This document shows positions 25,741 to 33,891 of a stretch of 64,000 bases of DNA, piece by piece. The notes beneath the pieces are model-generated. The model made no database searches and was not told the DNA's origin. It worked only from the letters and a program-made list of their open reading frames with translations. Both the position numbers and the translations under genes were made by a program. Location: positions 1 through 64,000 of the forward strand of contig NZ_JAHYXK010000002.1 in NCBI RefSeq assembly GCF_019443125.1. Reading direction: 5' to 3'. The stretch's first letter is position 1. Every line of letters starts with the position of its first letter. This stretch comes from Pontibacter aydingkolensis. GTDB taxonomy: Bacteria > Bacteroidota > Bacteroidia > Cytophagales > Hymenobacteraceae.

Positions 25741-28047
25741 CTAAAAAGTATATGCTTTCCGCACCACTGTCAGGTTACTGTTTCTACCTTGTTCTGCTAT
25801 AACGTGGGCTGGCTTAGGATCTTTTAGCAGTTGCTCTGGCAAACCTATACTTTGGTCGTAGAGATACAGCGTGAGGGGCGCATCTTCTTTTAAACGAACT
25901 TCCAGGTGCACCTCTTTGCTTAGAGGCAAGCCATGCATCAGGACATAGTATACTTTGCCTTGTTTTGCATCTATTGGTTCTAATTGTAACGACTCGCCGG
26001 CAAGGTTTATACTTTTGATGTCTTCCGGAGTTTCAGGTTGCAGAACAATTTCGAAATGAGCTGCATTACGCTGCGAAGCCATGCGCAAACGCAACAAGCG
26101 TTCACCTCCGGCAACAGAGTCAGTTAGCACTTCTGCCACCGGAGCCGCTACAGGCAAAACCTCCGCTTCGCTTTTAAGGTAATTCAGCCTGGCATGCGGA
26201 TAGATTTCGGAAAGAGGTGCTTGTGTTGTTTCTTTAAAAAACTGCTTGTTCCAATCGTCAGTGGTCTTGTAATAAGATGCCCAGTAGGCTTTACTGCTAT
26301 CAGTATCCACATAATAGCTTACATGGCTGTGCAAGGGCTGTTGTGCCGATGGCTTTTCGTTTTGCAGGGAAAGTATAAGCACCAGGCCACCTGCCAGTAA
26401 AAGCACCAAAGGCAACACTGGCCAACGCCCCCACCTGAAACTGTGCTCTACCAGGTATAACAAGGGCAGCAAAGAGCCCAGCAGCAACACAAATAAAGCC
26501 AAAGGGCCCACCGGCAACTGCAGACTAAAAGCTATAAACACCACATGCACAATTGGCATAAGTATAAAAATTGCAGGCAGTGCCGCTACCAGTAAGATCA
26601 GCGCAAACTTTAGGTTTAACTGAGGTAACTCATGCAAGTTGGTTAAAAGTATGACCAACACTCCTGCCAGGCTAAACAGCAACGGAAACATCAGCAAGTA
26701 AGTAGCACTTGGAATTGTAAAGTAGATAAGGGCTACAAGGATAAACTGAAGTATAAACACACCCATCACCAATGCCAACAGTTGCAACCAACGCAGAGCC
26801 AGCCATGCCAGCAGTAGAAAAACACCCAGCGCCAACAGCAGGTAAGCTATAAAAAAGCCATTCGTACTATAAACGCCATTCATGTTATGCGTAACAGGCA
26901 GCATTTGCTGTACAAGGGTGTTTACCGGCACAAACAAACCTACTGTTATCAGCAACATCACTGTAAATGCTACAAAACTGATGAGTACCTGTGCTATGGT
27001 AAAACCTCGTTTTCTTACTCCCAGCACCAGCGTTACGATCAAAAGCAATGTGGTTATACTTACCCAAAGTATGTTTAAGCCTTGCGGGTAATTTACTACC
27101 CAGCCGTTTACTGCATTAAAGAAAACTGTATCCGGGGCTTTGGTTTGCTCCAGGGATGTGTTCCCGAAATGCTTTAAGAGCGCCAGCAGGTTGCTGCCAT
27201 GCTGTTGCACCGTTTCCAGGCTCAGGTTTTCTGGTGAGTCGGTTGCTTTGTGGTAGTGTACAAACCCATCAATAAAAGCTGAGTTGAGTCCGCTGTAGCC
27301 GGCATCTTTAAACACCGTAAAGTCGGTATCGTTGGGCATGCGGCTATAAATTTCGTAGGCCAGTGAGCTCAGGAAAGGGTATGGCGCGTGTTCGATGTAT
27401 TGCTTTGCCACCCAGCCGTTTTCCGGACTCAGTTCAAAGGTCATACTTGGGCCTTCGGTGCCACGGCCTTCCAGGTTAAGTACAAGTCCCACCTCTTTTG
27501 CCCATGGATGTTTCAAGAAAGCCTTTGCTCCGTACAGGCCATACTCTTCGCCATCGGTAAACAATACGATAATGTCATGCTGCAAAGGTCTTTCCTGCTT
27601 CAGGGCACGTACCGTTTCAAGTATTGCTGCCACCCCTGCGCCATCGTCGCCGGCGCCGCGCGCGTTGGGCTGCGAGTCGTAGTGCGCCATTACGAGTATG
27701 GCTTTGCCGGAATTTCCGTTACCTTTTAATCTACCAACCAGGTTGTACACATAGCCTACTCCTATACCATTAACAGCAGTTGCTTCCTGCACTTCGGGGT
27801 TTAAGCCCAATTCCTGCATTTGTTGCAACAGGTATTCCTGTAGTTCGGCGTGTGCGGCGGTGCCCATGGCATGGGGTTCTTTAGCTATCTCCTGCACATA
27901 TACCATGGCCCGCTCCGCCGAGAACTCAATTGCAGGCACGCTGCCAGACTTGGCTTTTGGAGGCATAAGCAAGTATACACTCAGCCAGGCAAGGGTGACC
28001 AGGGCTAAAAGTATAAAAAGAGCAATTGGGCGGTGGCGGTACTGCAT
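25741..28047 (-). CDS. M28 family metallopeptidase with membrane domain
   Basis: 768 residues. One N-terminal helix anchors a periplasmic M28 aminopeptidase domain (about 40-300) with zinc motifs MAHYDSQP, GAGDDGAGVAA, TDGEEYGLYGA and NLEGRG. About eight membrane helices follow (about 325-550), then a C-terminal soluble beta-rich domain. The arrangement is that of Fxna-like M28 peptidases. It probably trims peptides in the periplasm; substrates are unknown. It carries several copies of the TATACTT word in both orientations. Confidence 0.9.
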   Translation of the reverse strand: MQYRHRPIALFILLALVTLAWLSVYLLMPPKAKSGSVPAIEFSAERAMVYVQEIAKEPHAMGTAAHAELQEYLLQQMQELGLNPEVQEATAVNGIGVGYVYNLVGRLKGNGNSGKAILVMAHYDSQPNARGAGDDGAGVAAILETVRALKQERPLQHDIIVLFTDGEEYGLYGAKAFLKHPWAKEVGLVLNLEGRGTEGPSMTFELSPENGWVAKQYIEHAPYPFLSSLAYEIYSRMPNDTDFTVFKDAGYSGLNSAFIDGFVHYHKATDSPENLSLETVQQHGSNLLALLKHFGNTSLEQTKAPDTVFFNAVNGWVVNYPQGLNILWVSITTLLLIVTLVLGVRKRGFTIAQVLISFVAFTVMLLITVGLFVPVNTLVQQMLPVTHNMNGVYSTNGFFIAYLLLALGVFLLLAWLALRWLQLLALVMGVFILQFILVALIYFTIPSATYLLMFPLLFSLAGVLVILLTNLHELPQLNLKFALILLVAALPAIFILMPIVHVVFIAFSLQLPVGPLALFVLLLGSLLPLLYLVEHSFRWGRWPVLPLVLLLAGGLVLILSLQNEKPSAQQPLHSHVSYYVDTDSSKAYWASYYKTTDDWNKQFFKETTQAPLSEIYPHARLNYLKSEAEVLPVAAPVAEVLTDSVAGGERLLRLRMASQRNAAHFEIVLQPETPEDIKSINLAGESLQLEPIDAKQGKVYYVLMHGLPLSKEVHLEVRLKEDAPLTLYLYDQSIGLPEQLLKDPKPAHVIAEQGRNSNLTVVRKAYTF

Positions 28048-28202
28048 AGGTAACTGAGTTACAGTTTATATATTACTGTCCTAATATAGTGAATATTTGT
28101 CTTATTTGAGTTGAGGGAGGGGTTGTTGCTTTTGGATATCTTTGTCCGAAACCTATTGTGCTGGGGACAACATCGTCCCTGTTTCTGCCATATTGTGCAA
28201 AA

Positions 28203-28233
28203 ACACACCCCTACCCCTCTCAAGAGGGGAATC
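28203..28233. repeat. C-rich dispersed repeat unit (copy 3)
   Basis: CACCCCTACCCCTCTC followed by AAGAGGGGAAT; the inner CCCCTCT/AGAGGGG arms can pair. Confidence 0.65.
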
Positions 28234-28283
28234 TCTGCCTCTGCTTTAGCTACAGTATAAGTTTCATAGTCACGCCTCCATGT

Positions 28284-28303
28284 GGACAGGTCGCGACCTG
28301 CCC
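28284..28303. repeat. REP-like palindrome copy 1
   Basis: GGACAGGTCGCGACCTGCCC, followed by CTACGA. The same unit recurs at 55934-55953 as a perfect 20-bp palindrome followed by CTACAA. Confidence 0.8.
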
Positions 28304-28712
28304 CTACGAATTAATTCTATACTTTCTTTCCAGATGCAGAAGCCGCTAGCTAAGAAGTGTCGATCCCAGTCCTTGGGTGGGGGAAGGGGGCCTCGACAAA
28401 GAGCGCCTCGAGAGGTTCCGGTGACGAGCGCCAGCGAGGCAGCACGAGGAACGAGTGCAGGAAGCGAAAGCAGCGCGATGCCCGAGGACGAGGCCTCCCG
28501 GCCTGAGGGCACCAAAAGCCAAAGGTGAAAGTATGAGCAGGTAAGACTGAGGAATAAAGCCAACTAGATAGAAATGCAGGAATAAAACAAAACAGAATGA
28601 GCACCTGTAGTATCTTCTCCCTCACTTGTTTTTAGGGGAAGGACCAAGGTGGAAAACAAAAACAGGCAGCACCTTTTGCAGATGCTGCCTGTTGCCGTAA
28701 ATATCAAATTAA

Positions 28713-29495
28713 TTACAGAATCTCTGTTTTCTCAGCATCCAATACCTCGTTCTGGCGCAGATGTACCGGGGTTGTTTTCTTGCGCAGGCGCATATTCAGC
28801 ATCTCTACCAATAAAGAGAAAAACATGGCAAAGTAAATGTAGCCTTTTGGTATGTGCTGGTGCAGCGCCTCTACTACCAGCATAAAGCCAATTAGCAGCA
28901 GGAACGAAAGTGCCAGCATTTTAACTGTTGGGTGCTTGTTCACGAAATCGCTTACATACTTGGCGAAGATCAGCATGATGATCATAGCCAGAATAACCGC
29001 AATGATCATGACGAGTACTTCCTGAGCCAAACCCACAGCTGTAAGTATAGAGTCGAAAGAGAAAACGATGTCGATGAGCACGATCTGTATCAATACCCTG
29101 CTCATAGAGGCATACACCTTGCCTCCTTCGTGGGTCTCTTCCTCGCCTTCCAGCTTGTTGTGTATCTCGGTAACAGACTTAGCCAGCAGAAACAAACCAC
29201 CTACAAAAAGTATGATATCGCGCCACGACACGGCAAAGTCGCCATCAGTAAACGGCAGGTCGATAGTGAAGAGCGGCTTGCTGGCACCTATAATCCAGGT
29301 AAGGAACATCAGCAGGATAATCCTGAAAACCAAAGCCAGCATCAAACCAATGTTACGACCTTTTGCCTGCTGCTCTTTCGGCAATCTGCTTACGATTATC
29401 GATATAAATACAATGTTGTCTATACCCAACACCACTTCCATAAAGGTTAGTGTCAGTAAGCTTATCCAGGTGTCCGGATTCGCGAATATTTCCAT
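28713..29495 (-). CDS. TerC family integral membrane protein
   Basis: 260 residues with about seven membrane segments. Seen: VVLGIDNIVFISI in the first helices and IDIVFSFDSILTAVG in the second half, the two Asp-containing motifs characteristic of TerC proteins, which are linked to metal export, in particular Mn, in several bacteria. The charged stretch EIHNKLEGEEETHEG is a cytoplasmic loop. No tellurite genes are adjacent, so a general metal-homeostasis role is more likely than tellurite resistance. Confidence 0.92.
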   Translation of the reverse strand: MEIFANPDTWISLLTLTFMEVVLGIDNIVFISIIVSRLPKEQQAKGRNIGLMLALVFRIILLMFLTWIIGASKPLFTIDLPFTDGDFAVSWRDIILFVGGLFLLAKSVTEIHNKLEGEEETHEGGKVYASMSRVLIQIVLIDIVFSFDSILTAVGLAQEVLVMIIAVILAMIIMLIFAKYVSDFVNKHPTVKMLALSFLLLIGFMLVVEALHQHIPKGYIYFAMFFSLLVEMLNMRLRKKTTPVHLRQNEVLDAEKTEIL

Positions 29496-29502
29496 AGTTT
29501 AT

Positions 29503-29693
29503 GTATTAAATTGTTTAATGGTTGAATTGTTAAATTGTTGTTTCTGCCTTGGTGATACGGTTGTTTAACCCTTTGCTCATACGTATTGCGAAGGAGCAAG
29601 TGTAGCAGTCTGTAAGCCAGAAAGTTTGACTTACACCTGTTGCTTCTTAAAGAATACAACAATTTAACAATCTAACAATTTAGTAATTCATGT
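29503..29693. repeat. Degenerate AT-rich tandem repeats flanking yajQ and terC
   Basis: Runs built from about 9-10 bp words such as AACAATTTA, ATTAAATTG and GGTTGAATTG occur at 29503-29540 and 29655-29690. Similar runs lie at 18690-18720, 19010-19060, 30259-30300 and 30523-30572. Confidence 0.55.
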
Positions 29694-30191
29694 CTAACTC
29701 TTCATGTTCACGAACTGTAGTGGCATGCCTATTTCTTCTGTGTTGCCGCGCAGCAGGGCTATTACATCCTGCAAGTCGTCTATTTTTTTGCCGGTAACGC
29801 GAATGGTATCATCCATAATAGCTGCCGATACTTTCAGCTTGCTGTCTTTGATGATCTTCATGATCTTTTTGGACGTGTCTTTCTCAATGCCGGCTTTTAC
29901 TTTGATATCTTTTTTCATCATGGCACCGCTTTGGTACGCCTCTTTAGAGAAATCCAGCGCCGTGGCGTCTAATCCCTGCTTTACCATCTTGCTGATCAGC
30001 ACATCCTCTGTATGCTGCACCCGCATATCGTTCTCCATGGTAATGTTTACCACGTTGTCTTTCTTGTTATATTCCAGCGAGCCTTTGGTGTCGCGGAAAT
30101 CGTAGCGGTTCATGATCTCTTTGCGGGCAACGTTTACGGCGTTGTCCATGGTTTGCGGGTCTACTTTGCTTACAATATCAAAAGATGCCAT
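29694..30191 (-). CDS. yajQ: YajQ family nucleotide-binding protein
   Basis: 165 residues of two ferredoxin-like domains. The start MASFDIVSKVDPQTMDNAVN and the motif NRYDFRDTKGSLEYN are typical of the YajQ/UPF0234 family; the C-terminal KVSAAIMDDTIRVTGKKIDDLQ also fits. Members bind RNA or nucleotides, and some have been reported to bind cyclic di-GMP; which applies here is unknown. It is cytoplasmic and probably monocistronic, with a -7 box 50 bp upstream. Confidence 0.95.
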   Translation of the reverse strand: MASFDIVSKVDPQTMDNAVNVARKEIMNRYDFRDTKGSLEYNKKDNVVNITMENDMRVQHTEDVLISKMVKQGLDATALDFSKEAYQSGAMMKKDIKVKAGIEKDTSKKIMKIIKDSKLKVSAAIMDDTIRVTGKKIDDLQDVIALLRGNTEEIGMPLQFVNMKS

Positions 30192-30240
30192 AGTTTTTTA
30201 GCCTTATACTTTAAAAATTGATTTTACTATATTAAGCCGA

Positions 30241-30248
30241 CAAAGTTA
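30241..30248 (-). promoter_or_regulatory. Candidate -7 box of yajQ
   Basis: On the minus strand TAACTTTG fits TAnnTTTG, 50 bp before the yajQ ATG. No clear -33 TTG was found. Confidence 0.35.
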
Positions 30249-30348
30249 TCTTTTGCTAGTTAAATTGCTGCATTGTTGAATGGTTAAATTGTTATTGGTG
30301 GTCGGTTATTCGTTGTTAGTTGATCGGTAATTGATTCCGTGAATGTAG

Positions 30349-30368
30349 AGACGTAATATTTTACGTCT
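30349..30368. repeat. Short hairpin AGACGTAA/TTACGTCT
   Basis: An 8-bp perfect stem around TATT, preceded by GTAG. The form GTAGAGACG...CGTCT is a common dispersed intergenic palindrome type in several phyla. The rest of 30249-30577 holds only AT-rich tandem words and TATACTT-like sequence. Confidence 0.6.
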
Positions 30369-30577
30369 TGTCAGCTACAAGGCAGCGCATCCAAAATGCT
30401 CCGGGCAGGCCAAACTAATACTTTGCAGTCTCAAAGTATAAAGTACGGCTCACAAAAGTCTGAAAACTTCCCATCATAGCAAGTCACAAGTCACCGCTGC
30501 GCTAAAGACTTGCGCCAGAAATTTTAACCATTCAACAATTTAGCCATTCAACAATTTAACAATCAACAATCAAAACC

Positions 30578-31009
30578 ATGCAAATAATAGAGCCCTCTAC
30601 TCCGAAGCAGTTTGAAAAGTATTACCGCCTGCGCTACCTGACGCTGCGACAGCCCTGGGGCCAACCCGAAGGCAGCGAACACGCCGACGACGATGCCACC
30701 GCCATACATGCCATGCTGATAAACGATGTAGGAGAAGCCCTGGGTGTTTGCCGCATGCACCTGGCCACACCGCATGAAGCACAAATCCGGTTTATGGGCA
30801 TACGCCACGATATGCAGGGGAAAAAACTGGGCGACCAACTGCTACATTACCAGGAAGAACGCGCCCGAGAACTGGGCGCCACGCGCATGATGTTGCACGC
30901 CCGAGAAAATGCCGTAAACTTTTACCGCCGCAATGGGTATGAGATAGAAGAAAAATCGTACCTGCTGTTCGGCACTATACAACACTATAAAATGGCCAGG
31001 CAGCTCTAA
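30578..31009 (+). CDS. GNAT family N-acetyltransferase
   Basis: 143 residues forming a single GNAT domain. Seen: the acetyl-CoA loop in RHDMQGKKLGDQLLHY (Q-x-x-G-x-x/L type), and the C-terminal NAVNFYRRNGYEIEEK with the conserved Asn and Tyr of motif B. It resembles the ElaA/YitI branch that acts on small amines, but the substrate is unknown. The lipocalin gene follows 16 bp later on the same strand, so the two may be co-transcribed. Confidence 0.88.
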   Translation: MQIIEPSTPKQFEKYYRLRYLTLRQPWGQPEGSEHADDDATAIHAMLINDVGEALGVCRMHLATPHEAQIRFMGIRHDMQGKKLGDQLLHYQEERARELGATRMMLHARENAVNFYRRNGYEIEEKSYLLFGTIQHYKMARQL

Positions 31010-31025
31010 CACCACCGCCACGGCT

Positions 31026-31574
31026 ATGAAGAAAAATACCAGGTTTATACTTACCGCAGGCGCTTTGATCGCAGCTACCATACTTGTAAGCAGCTGCAGT
31101 AAAAACTATCCTCCACTAGAAACCGTGCCAAGCGTAGACCTGAACAAGTATACCGGCCGATGGTATGAGATTGCCTCGCTGCCGCAACGCTTTACAAAGG
31201 GCTGCCATTGCGTGTATGCCGAGTATACTTTAAATCCTTCAGGCTATGTAGAGGTGTACAATTACTGCCGCAAAGGCGGGACAAACGGCGAGGTGAAAGA
31301 CATCAGCGGCAAGGCTTTCCCGGTGGAGGGCAGCGACAACAGCAGGTTAAAAGTACAGTTCTTCTGGCCCTTTAAAGGCGACTACTGGATACTGGAACTA
31401 GACCCCGAGTATAAGCATGTGCTTGTAGGCTCCCCGGACCGCGAAAGCCTCTGGATACTTTCACGTACTCCTGCCCTGGATGACGCCGTTTATAACCTGA
31501 TGGTACAGCAAGCTAAGAGCAAAGGCTTCCCCGTGGAACAGCTGGAGAAAATGGATCAGAGTTGCTATAAGTAG
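31026..31574 (+). CDS. blc: Bacterial lipocalin (Blc-like) lipoprotein
   Basis: 182 residues. A signal peptide ending VSSCSK gives lipidation at about Cys23. The lipocalin signature YTGRWYEIASLPQRF is at the start of the barrel, followed by CHCVYAEYTLN, and GSPDRESLWILSR near the end matches the second conserved region. Such outer-membrane lipocalins bind lysophospholipids or fatty acids and help membrane repair under stress; this is family knowledge. It is the last gene before the cassette-like region. Confidence 0.93.
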   Translation: MKKNTRFILTAGALIAATILVSSCSKNYPPLETVPSVDLNKYTGRWYEIASLPQRFTKGCHCVYAEYTLNPSGYVEVYNYCRKGGTNGEVKDISGKAFPVEGSDNSRLKVQFFWPFKGDYWILELDPEYKHVLVGSPDRESLWILSRTPALDDAVYNLMVQQAKSKGFPVEQLEKMDQSCYK

Positions 31575-31708
31575 GCGGTTTTAAACTTTGCCTGCTGCAT
31601 AGCTGCTAGCCGTTGCTAGCCGTGTATAAACGGGTATACTCGAGTAAAAACACGACTATAGATATTTTGACTGTTTGATGAATGGCATCTTTATGAGTAC
31701 ATCAACGA

Positions 31709-31768
31709 CATAACACCATTGCCCACTTATTCAACACGCTTGCTTTTAGGCAATTACACATCGTTTAG
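31709..31768 (+). other. Weak attC-like site at the left edge of the cassette cluster
   Basis: CATAAC ... GTTTAG outer arms (31709-31714, 31763-31768) enclose ATTGCC (31718-31723) and GGCAAT (31749-31754), giving nested outer and inner pairs. The spacers are uneven and GTTTAG departs from the GTTAG seen in the three better sites, so this may be a degenerate site or chance. Confidence 0.3.
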
Positions 31769-31942
31769 CTTAGTAAAGCATAGGATTTGGCAGATAGATA
31801 CTTTAATATTATCTTGTATTGTGTAAGCCCTATATGGTTACTTGTAAAAGCAGTTTTTAACCTGTACAATAACACATCCACATATAGGGCCAATAACCGG
31901 AACAACTCCTTATACACTCTAGTTGAGTGAAATAAATAATAT

Positions 31943-32515
31943 ATGAATAGAAAGTACTCCCTGTCTACACTTCTCATTCTAATTTGCCTTTCCTGCACCT
32001 CAAAGAAAGAATCAGGAGTTGGGGTTTCTCAAGCTTACTCAGATGAAAGGCCAGCGACAATAGATGAAAAACAGCAAAATTCAGTTAAGAATATCCGACG
32101 AGAGTATTGGCCACTTGACCACGACGTTTTTAAAGAAGATACGACTATCCACCTACAGGAGGAATATTTAATTAAAACCTACAACTATAGTTTAAATGAC
32201 AGTGCAGTAATCCATACGGCCATCGACGATATGGGTGAATTTTTTGTACATAGCCATAACAGAGTAGCCGAAGTTACAATACTTCAGAATCAGAAGCCCT
32301 TTATAAAATCTACTCTGACTAAAGATATATTCGATAAAAACACTGAACTCCAACTTTCAGGAACATCTTTCCAGAAATTTGAAAATGGAGAATTTGTCTT
32401 TAGAGTAGATGCATGTATTCCTGACACAGATGTTTGCGATGCGGCAGAAGTGGCAGTAGATAAAAAAGGAAAAGTCAGGGTAATTAAATACCTTATAGAT
32501 GAATCAGAAGAATAA
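31943..32515 (+). CDS. Hypothetical lipoprotein in putative cassette A
   Basis: 190 residues, family not recognised. The start MNRKYSLSTLLILICLSC is a lipoprotein-type signal with Cys18. The mature protein is polar, with EEYLIKTYNYSLNDSAV, a VHSHNR motif, and a C-terminal pair VDACIPDTDVCDAAEVAVD whose two cysteines may bridge. Base composition is much more AT-rich than the lipocalin gene before it. Its stop is 10 bp before attC-like site 1, the position expected of a gene in an integron cassette. Confidence 0.8.
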   Translation: MNRKYSLSTLLILICLSCTSKKESGVGVSQAYSDERPATIDEKQQNSVKNIRREYWPLDHDVFKEDTTIHLQEEYLIKTYNYSLNDSAVIHTAIDDMGEFFVHSHNRVAEVTILQNQKPFIKSTLTKDIFDKNTELQLSGTSFQKFENGEFVFRVDACIPDTDVCDAAEVAVDKKGKVRVIKYLIDESEE

Positions 32516-32524
32516 AATTACTTC

Positions 32525-32591
32525 ACTCAACAGTGTATAAACGCCAGCATCGGCCGACGGCCTTCGCCGTCGTTTATACTAACCGTTAGCT
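32525..32591 (+). other. attC-like site 1
   Basis: An R''-type box ACTCAAC (32525-32531, full match to RYYYAAC), a 3-nt spacer, then L arm GTATAAACG (32535-32543) pairing perfectly with CGTTTATAC (32571-32579), a 5-nt spacer TAACC, and R' GTTAGCT (32585-32591). Inside, CGACGGC (32555-32561) pairs with GCCGTCG (32566-32572). Outer AAC/GTT pairing plus an inner L stem separated by unpaired spacers is the attC architecture. It begins 10 bp after the stop of the preceding gene. Confidence 0.7.
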
Positions 32592-32686
32592 GGTATAGGT
32601 AACTAAGGAAATGATACTCAGTAGCAATACAAAGAGTCTAATATATAGTGTAAAGAAACAAGTTAGTTACATACACTAATGCTAGG

Positions 32687-32735
32687 TAACTCGAACAATA
32701 TTTTATAAAATAAGTACAATATATTGTTCGAGTTA
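32687..32735. promoter_or_regulatory. 15-bp perfect inverted repeat upstream of the two-domain GNAT gene
   Basis: TAACTCGAACAATAT (32687-32701) and ATATTGTTCGAGTTA (32721-32735) are perfect inverses with a 19-bp spacer, ending 15 bp before the start codon. It may be a regulator-binding operator or an mRNA hairpin masking the ribosome site. Confidence 0.6.
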
Positions 32736-32750
32736 TTTAAAGATAATTAG

Positions 32751-33728
32751 ATGATTTCACAACTATCCACCATCAACAGACTAGATCCGGGTGTTCACGT
32801 CCGCCCGCTTCAAGAAAGCGAACTGCCTGCTGCAGATAATATTATGCGTCTGGCATTCGGGACCTTCTTAGGGTTACCAGATCCCACTGCTTTTATGGGT
32901 GATGCAGGTTTCGTACATACCCGCTGGAAGGCCAATCCTGATTCAGCTTTTGGCGCAGAAGCTAATGGTGAATTAGTAGGTTCCAACTTTGTCAGCAACT
33001 GGGGAAGCGTTGGTTTTTTTGGCCCTCTTACTGTTCATCCTGAACGCTGGAATCATGGTATAGCCAAGCTCCTTATGGAGCCTATTATGGAATGCTTTGC
33101 CAAATGGGGTACGAAGCATGCTGGTCTTTTTACTTTTGCGCAAAGTGCAAAGCATGTTAGTCTTTATCAGAAATACGGCTTCTGGCCACGATTCCTTACA
33201 GCCATTATGTCTAAACCGGTTGAACAGGTAAATAATGAATTTCAATCGACAAGGTTTTCAGGGGTTCCGGAAGACGAAAAGGAAGCTACGCTTCTAGTTT
33301 GCAGGCAACTGACGGATTCAGTATATGAGGAGCTAGACATAAGCCGGGAAATTCAATCTGTGGCCTCACAAGGGCTTGGAGACACTGTGCTTCTGTGGGA
33401 GAATGGAAAGTTATTGGGACTGGCGGTGTGCCATTGTGGGCCAGGAACAGAAGCGGGAAGTAATACCTGTTATATCAAGTTTGGAGTAGTACATTCAGGA
33501 ACAAGTGCCGAGTCAGACTTTGGAAGCTTACTGAAAGCCTGTGAAAGAATGGCTGCTGAAAAGGGACTGCAAAAAGTGGTTGCAGGTGTCAACACAGCCA
33601 GATATGAAGCGTACAGGCATATGCTCAATAGCGGCTTTCGTACAGAACTTCAGGGGGTAGCCATGGAGCGGCCTAATGAGCCGGGATATAATAGAGCTGG
33701 CATCTATTTGGTGGATGATTGGCGGTAA
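32751..33728 (+). CDS. Tandem-domain GNAT acetyltransferase in putative cassette B
   Basis: 325 residues. The N-terminal half is a GNAT domain with PLTVHPERWNHGIAKLLMEP (acetyl-CoA loop) and SLYQKYGFWPRF. The C-terminal half is a second, degenerate GNAT fold with LLKACERMAAEKGLQKVVAG and YEAYRHMLNSGFRTE. The substrate is unknown; GNAT enzymes are frequent cargo of integron cassettes. The gene follows a 15-bp inverted repeat and ends 29 bp before attC-like site 2. Confidence 0.85.
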   Translation: MISQLSTINRLDPGVHVRPLQESELPAADNIMRLAFGTFLGLPDPTAFMGDAGFVHTRWKANPDSAFGAEANGELVGSNFVSNWGSVGFFGPLTVHPERWNHGIAKLLMEPIMECFAKWGTKHAGLFTFAQSAKHVSLYQKYGFWPRFLTAIMSKPVEQVNNEFQSTRFSGVPEDEKEATLLVCRQLTDSVYEELDISREIQSVASQGLGDTVLLWENGKLLGLAVCHCGPGTEAGSNTCYIKFGVVHSGTSAESDFGSLLKACERMAAEKGLQKVVAGVNTARYEAYRHMLNSGFRTELQGVAMERPNEPGYNRAGIYLVDDWR

Positions 33729-33757
33729 TTATTTACCATCAAGTGAATACTTTACAC

Positions 33758-33811
33758 AGCTAACCACAGCTTTACTGTAGCTACGCCACAGCAAAGCCCA
33801 GTCCGTTAGAA
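33758..33811 (+). other. attC-like site 2
   Basis: Outer CTAAC (33760-33764) pairs with GTTAG (33805-33809). After a 4-nt spacer the inner stem GCTTT-A-CTGT (33769-33778) pairs with ACAG-C-AAAGC (33787-33796), one mismatch, leaving a 7-nt spacer before GTTAG. Total about 54 bp, close to the minimum attC size. The downstream box GTTAGAA is one base off GTTRRRY. Confidence 0.7.
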
Positions 33812-33835
33812 AATATTAAGAATAAAAATCCAGAG

Positions 33836-33862
33836 ATAAAGTTACCATTTTGGTAACTTTAT
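33836..33862. promoter_or_regulatory. Candidate HigA operator
   Basis: ATAAAGTTACC (33836-33846) and GGTAACTTTAT (33852-33862) form a perfect 11-bp palindrome with a 5-bp centre, directly upstream of the -7 box of higBA. HigA antitoxins usually autorepress at such sites. Confidence 0.7.
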
Positions 33863-33866
33863 TTAT

Positions 33867-33874
33867 TATATTTG
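33867..33874 (+). promoter_or_regulatory. -7 box of the higBA operon
   Basis: TATATTTG fits TAnnTTTG exactly, 17 bp before the higB GTG and 4 bp after the palindrome, so a protein on the palindrome would occlude the promoter. Confidence 0.55.
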
Positions 33875-33891
33875 AGTTTATATTTTAAGAA

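Larger units (their letters stand above)
28048..28712. other. Repeat-rich intergenic region
   Basis: 665 bp between convergent or co-oriented genes, without a credible ORF. It holds a GGGAC/GTCCC hairpin near 28160, a C-rich unit (28203-28233), the palindrome at 28284-28303 and a strikingly GC-rich patch at 28365-28530. ORFs predicted over the GC patch on both strands are low-complexity and not believed. Confidence 0.5.

Noticed and set aside
28270-28625. ORFs on both strands over the GC-rich patch
   Set aside because: Low-complexity Arg/Pro/Ser-rich translations, no start context, explained better by the repeat-like GC patch.
31575-31708. Possible further attC site near GTGTATAAACG at about 31620
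   Set aside because: It shares GTGTATAAACG with attC-like site 1, but no matching outer AAC/GTT arms could be found around it.
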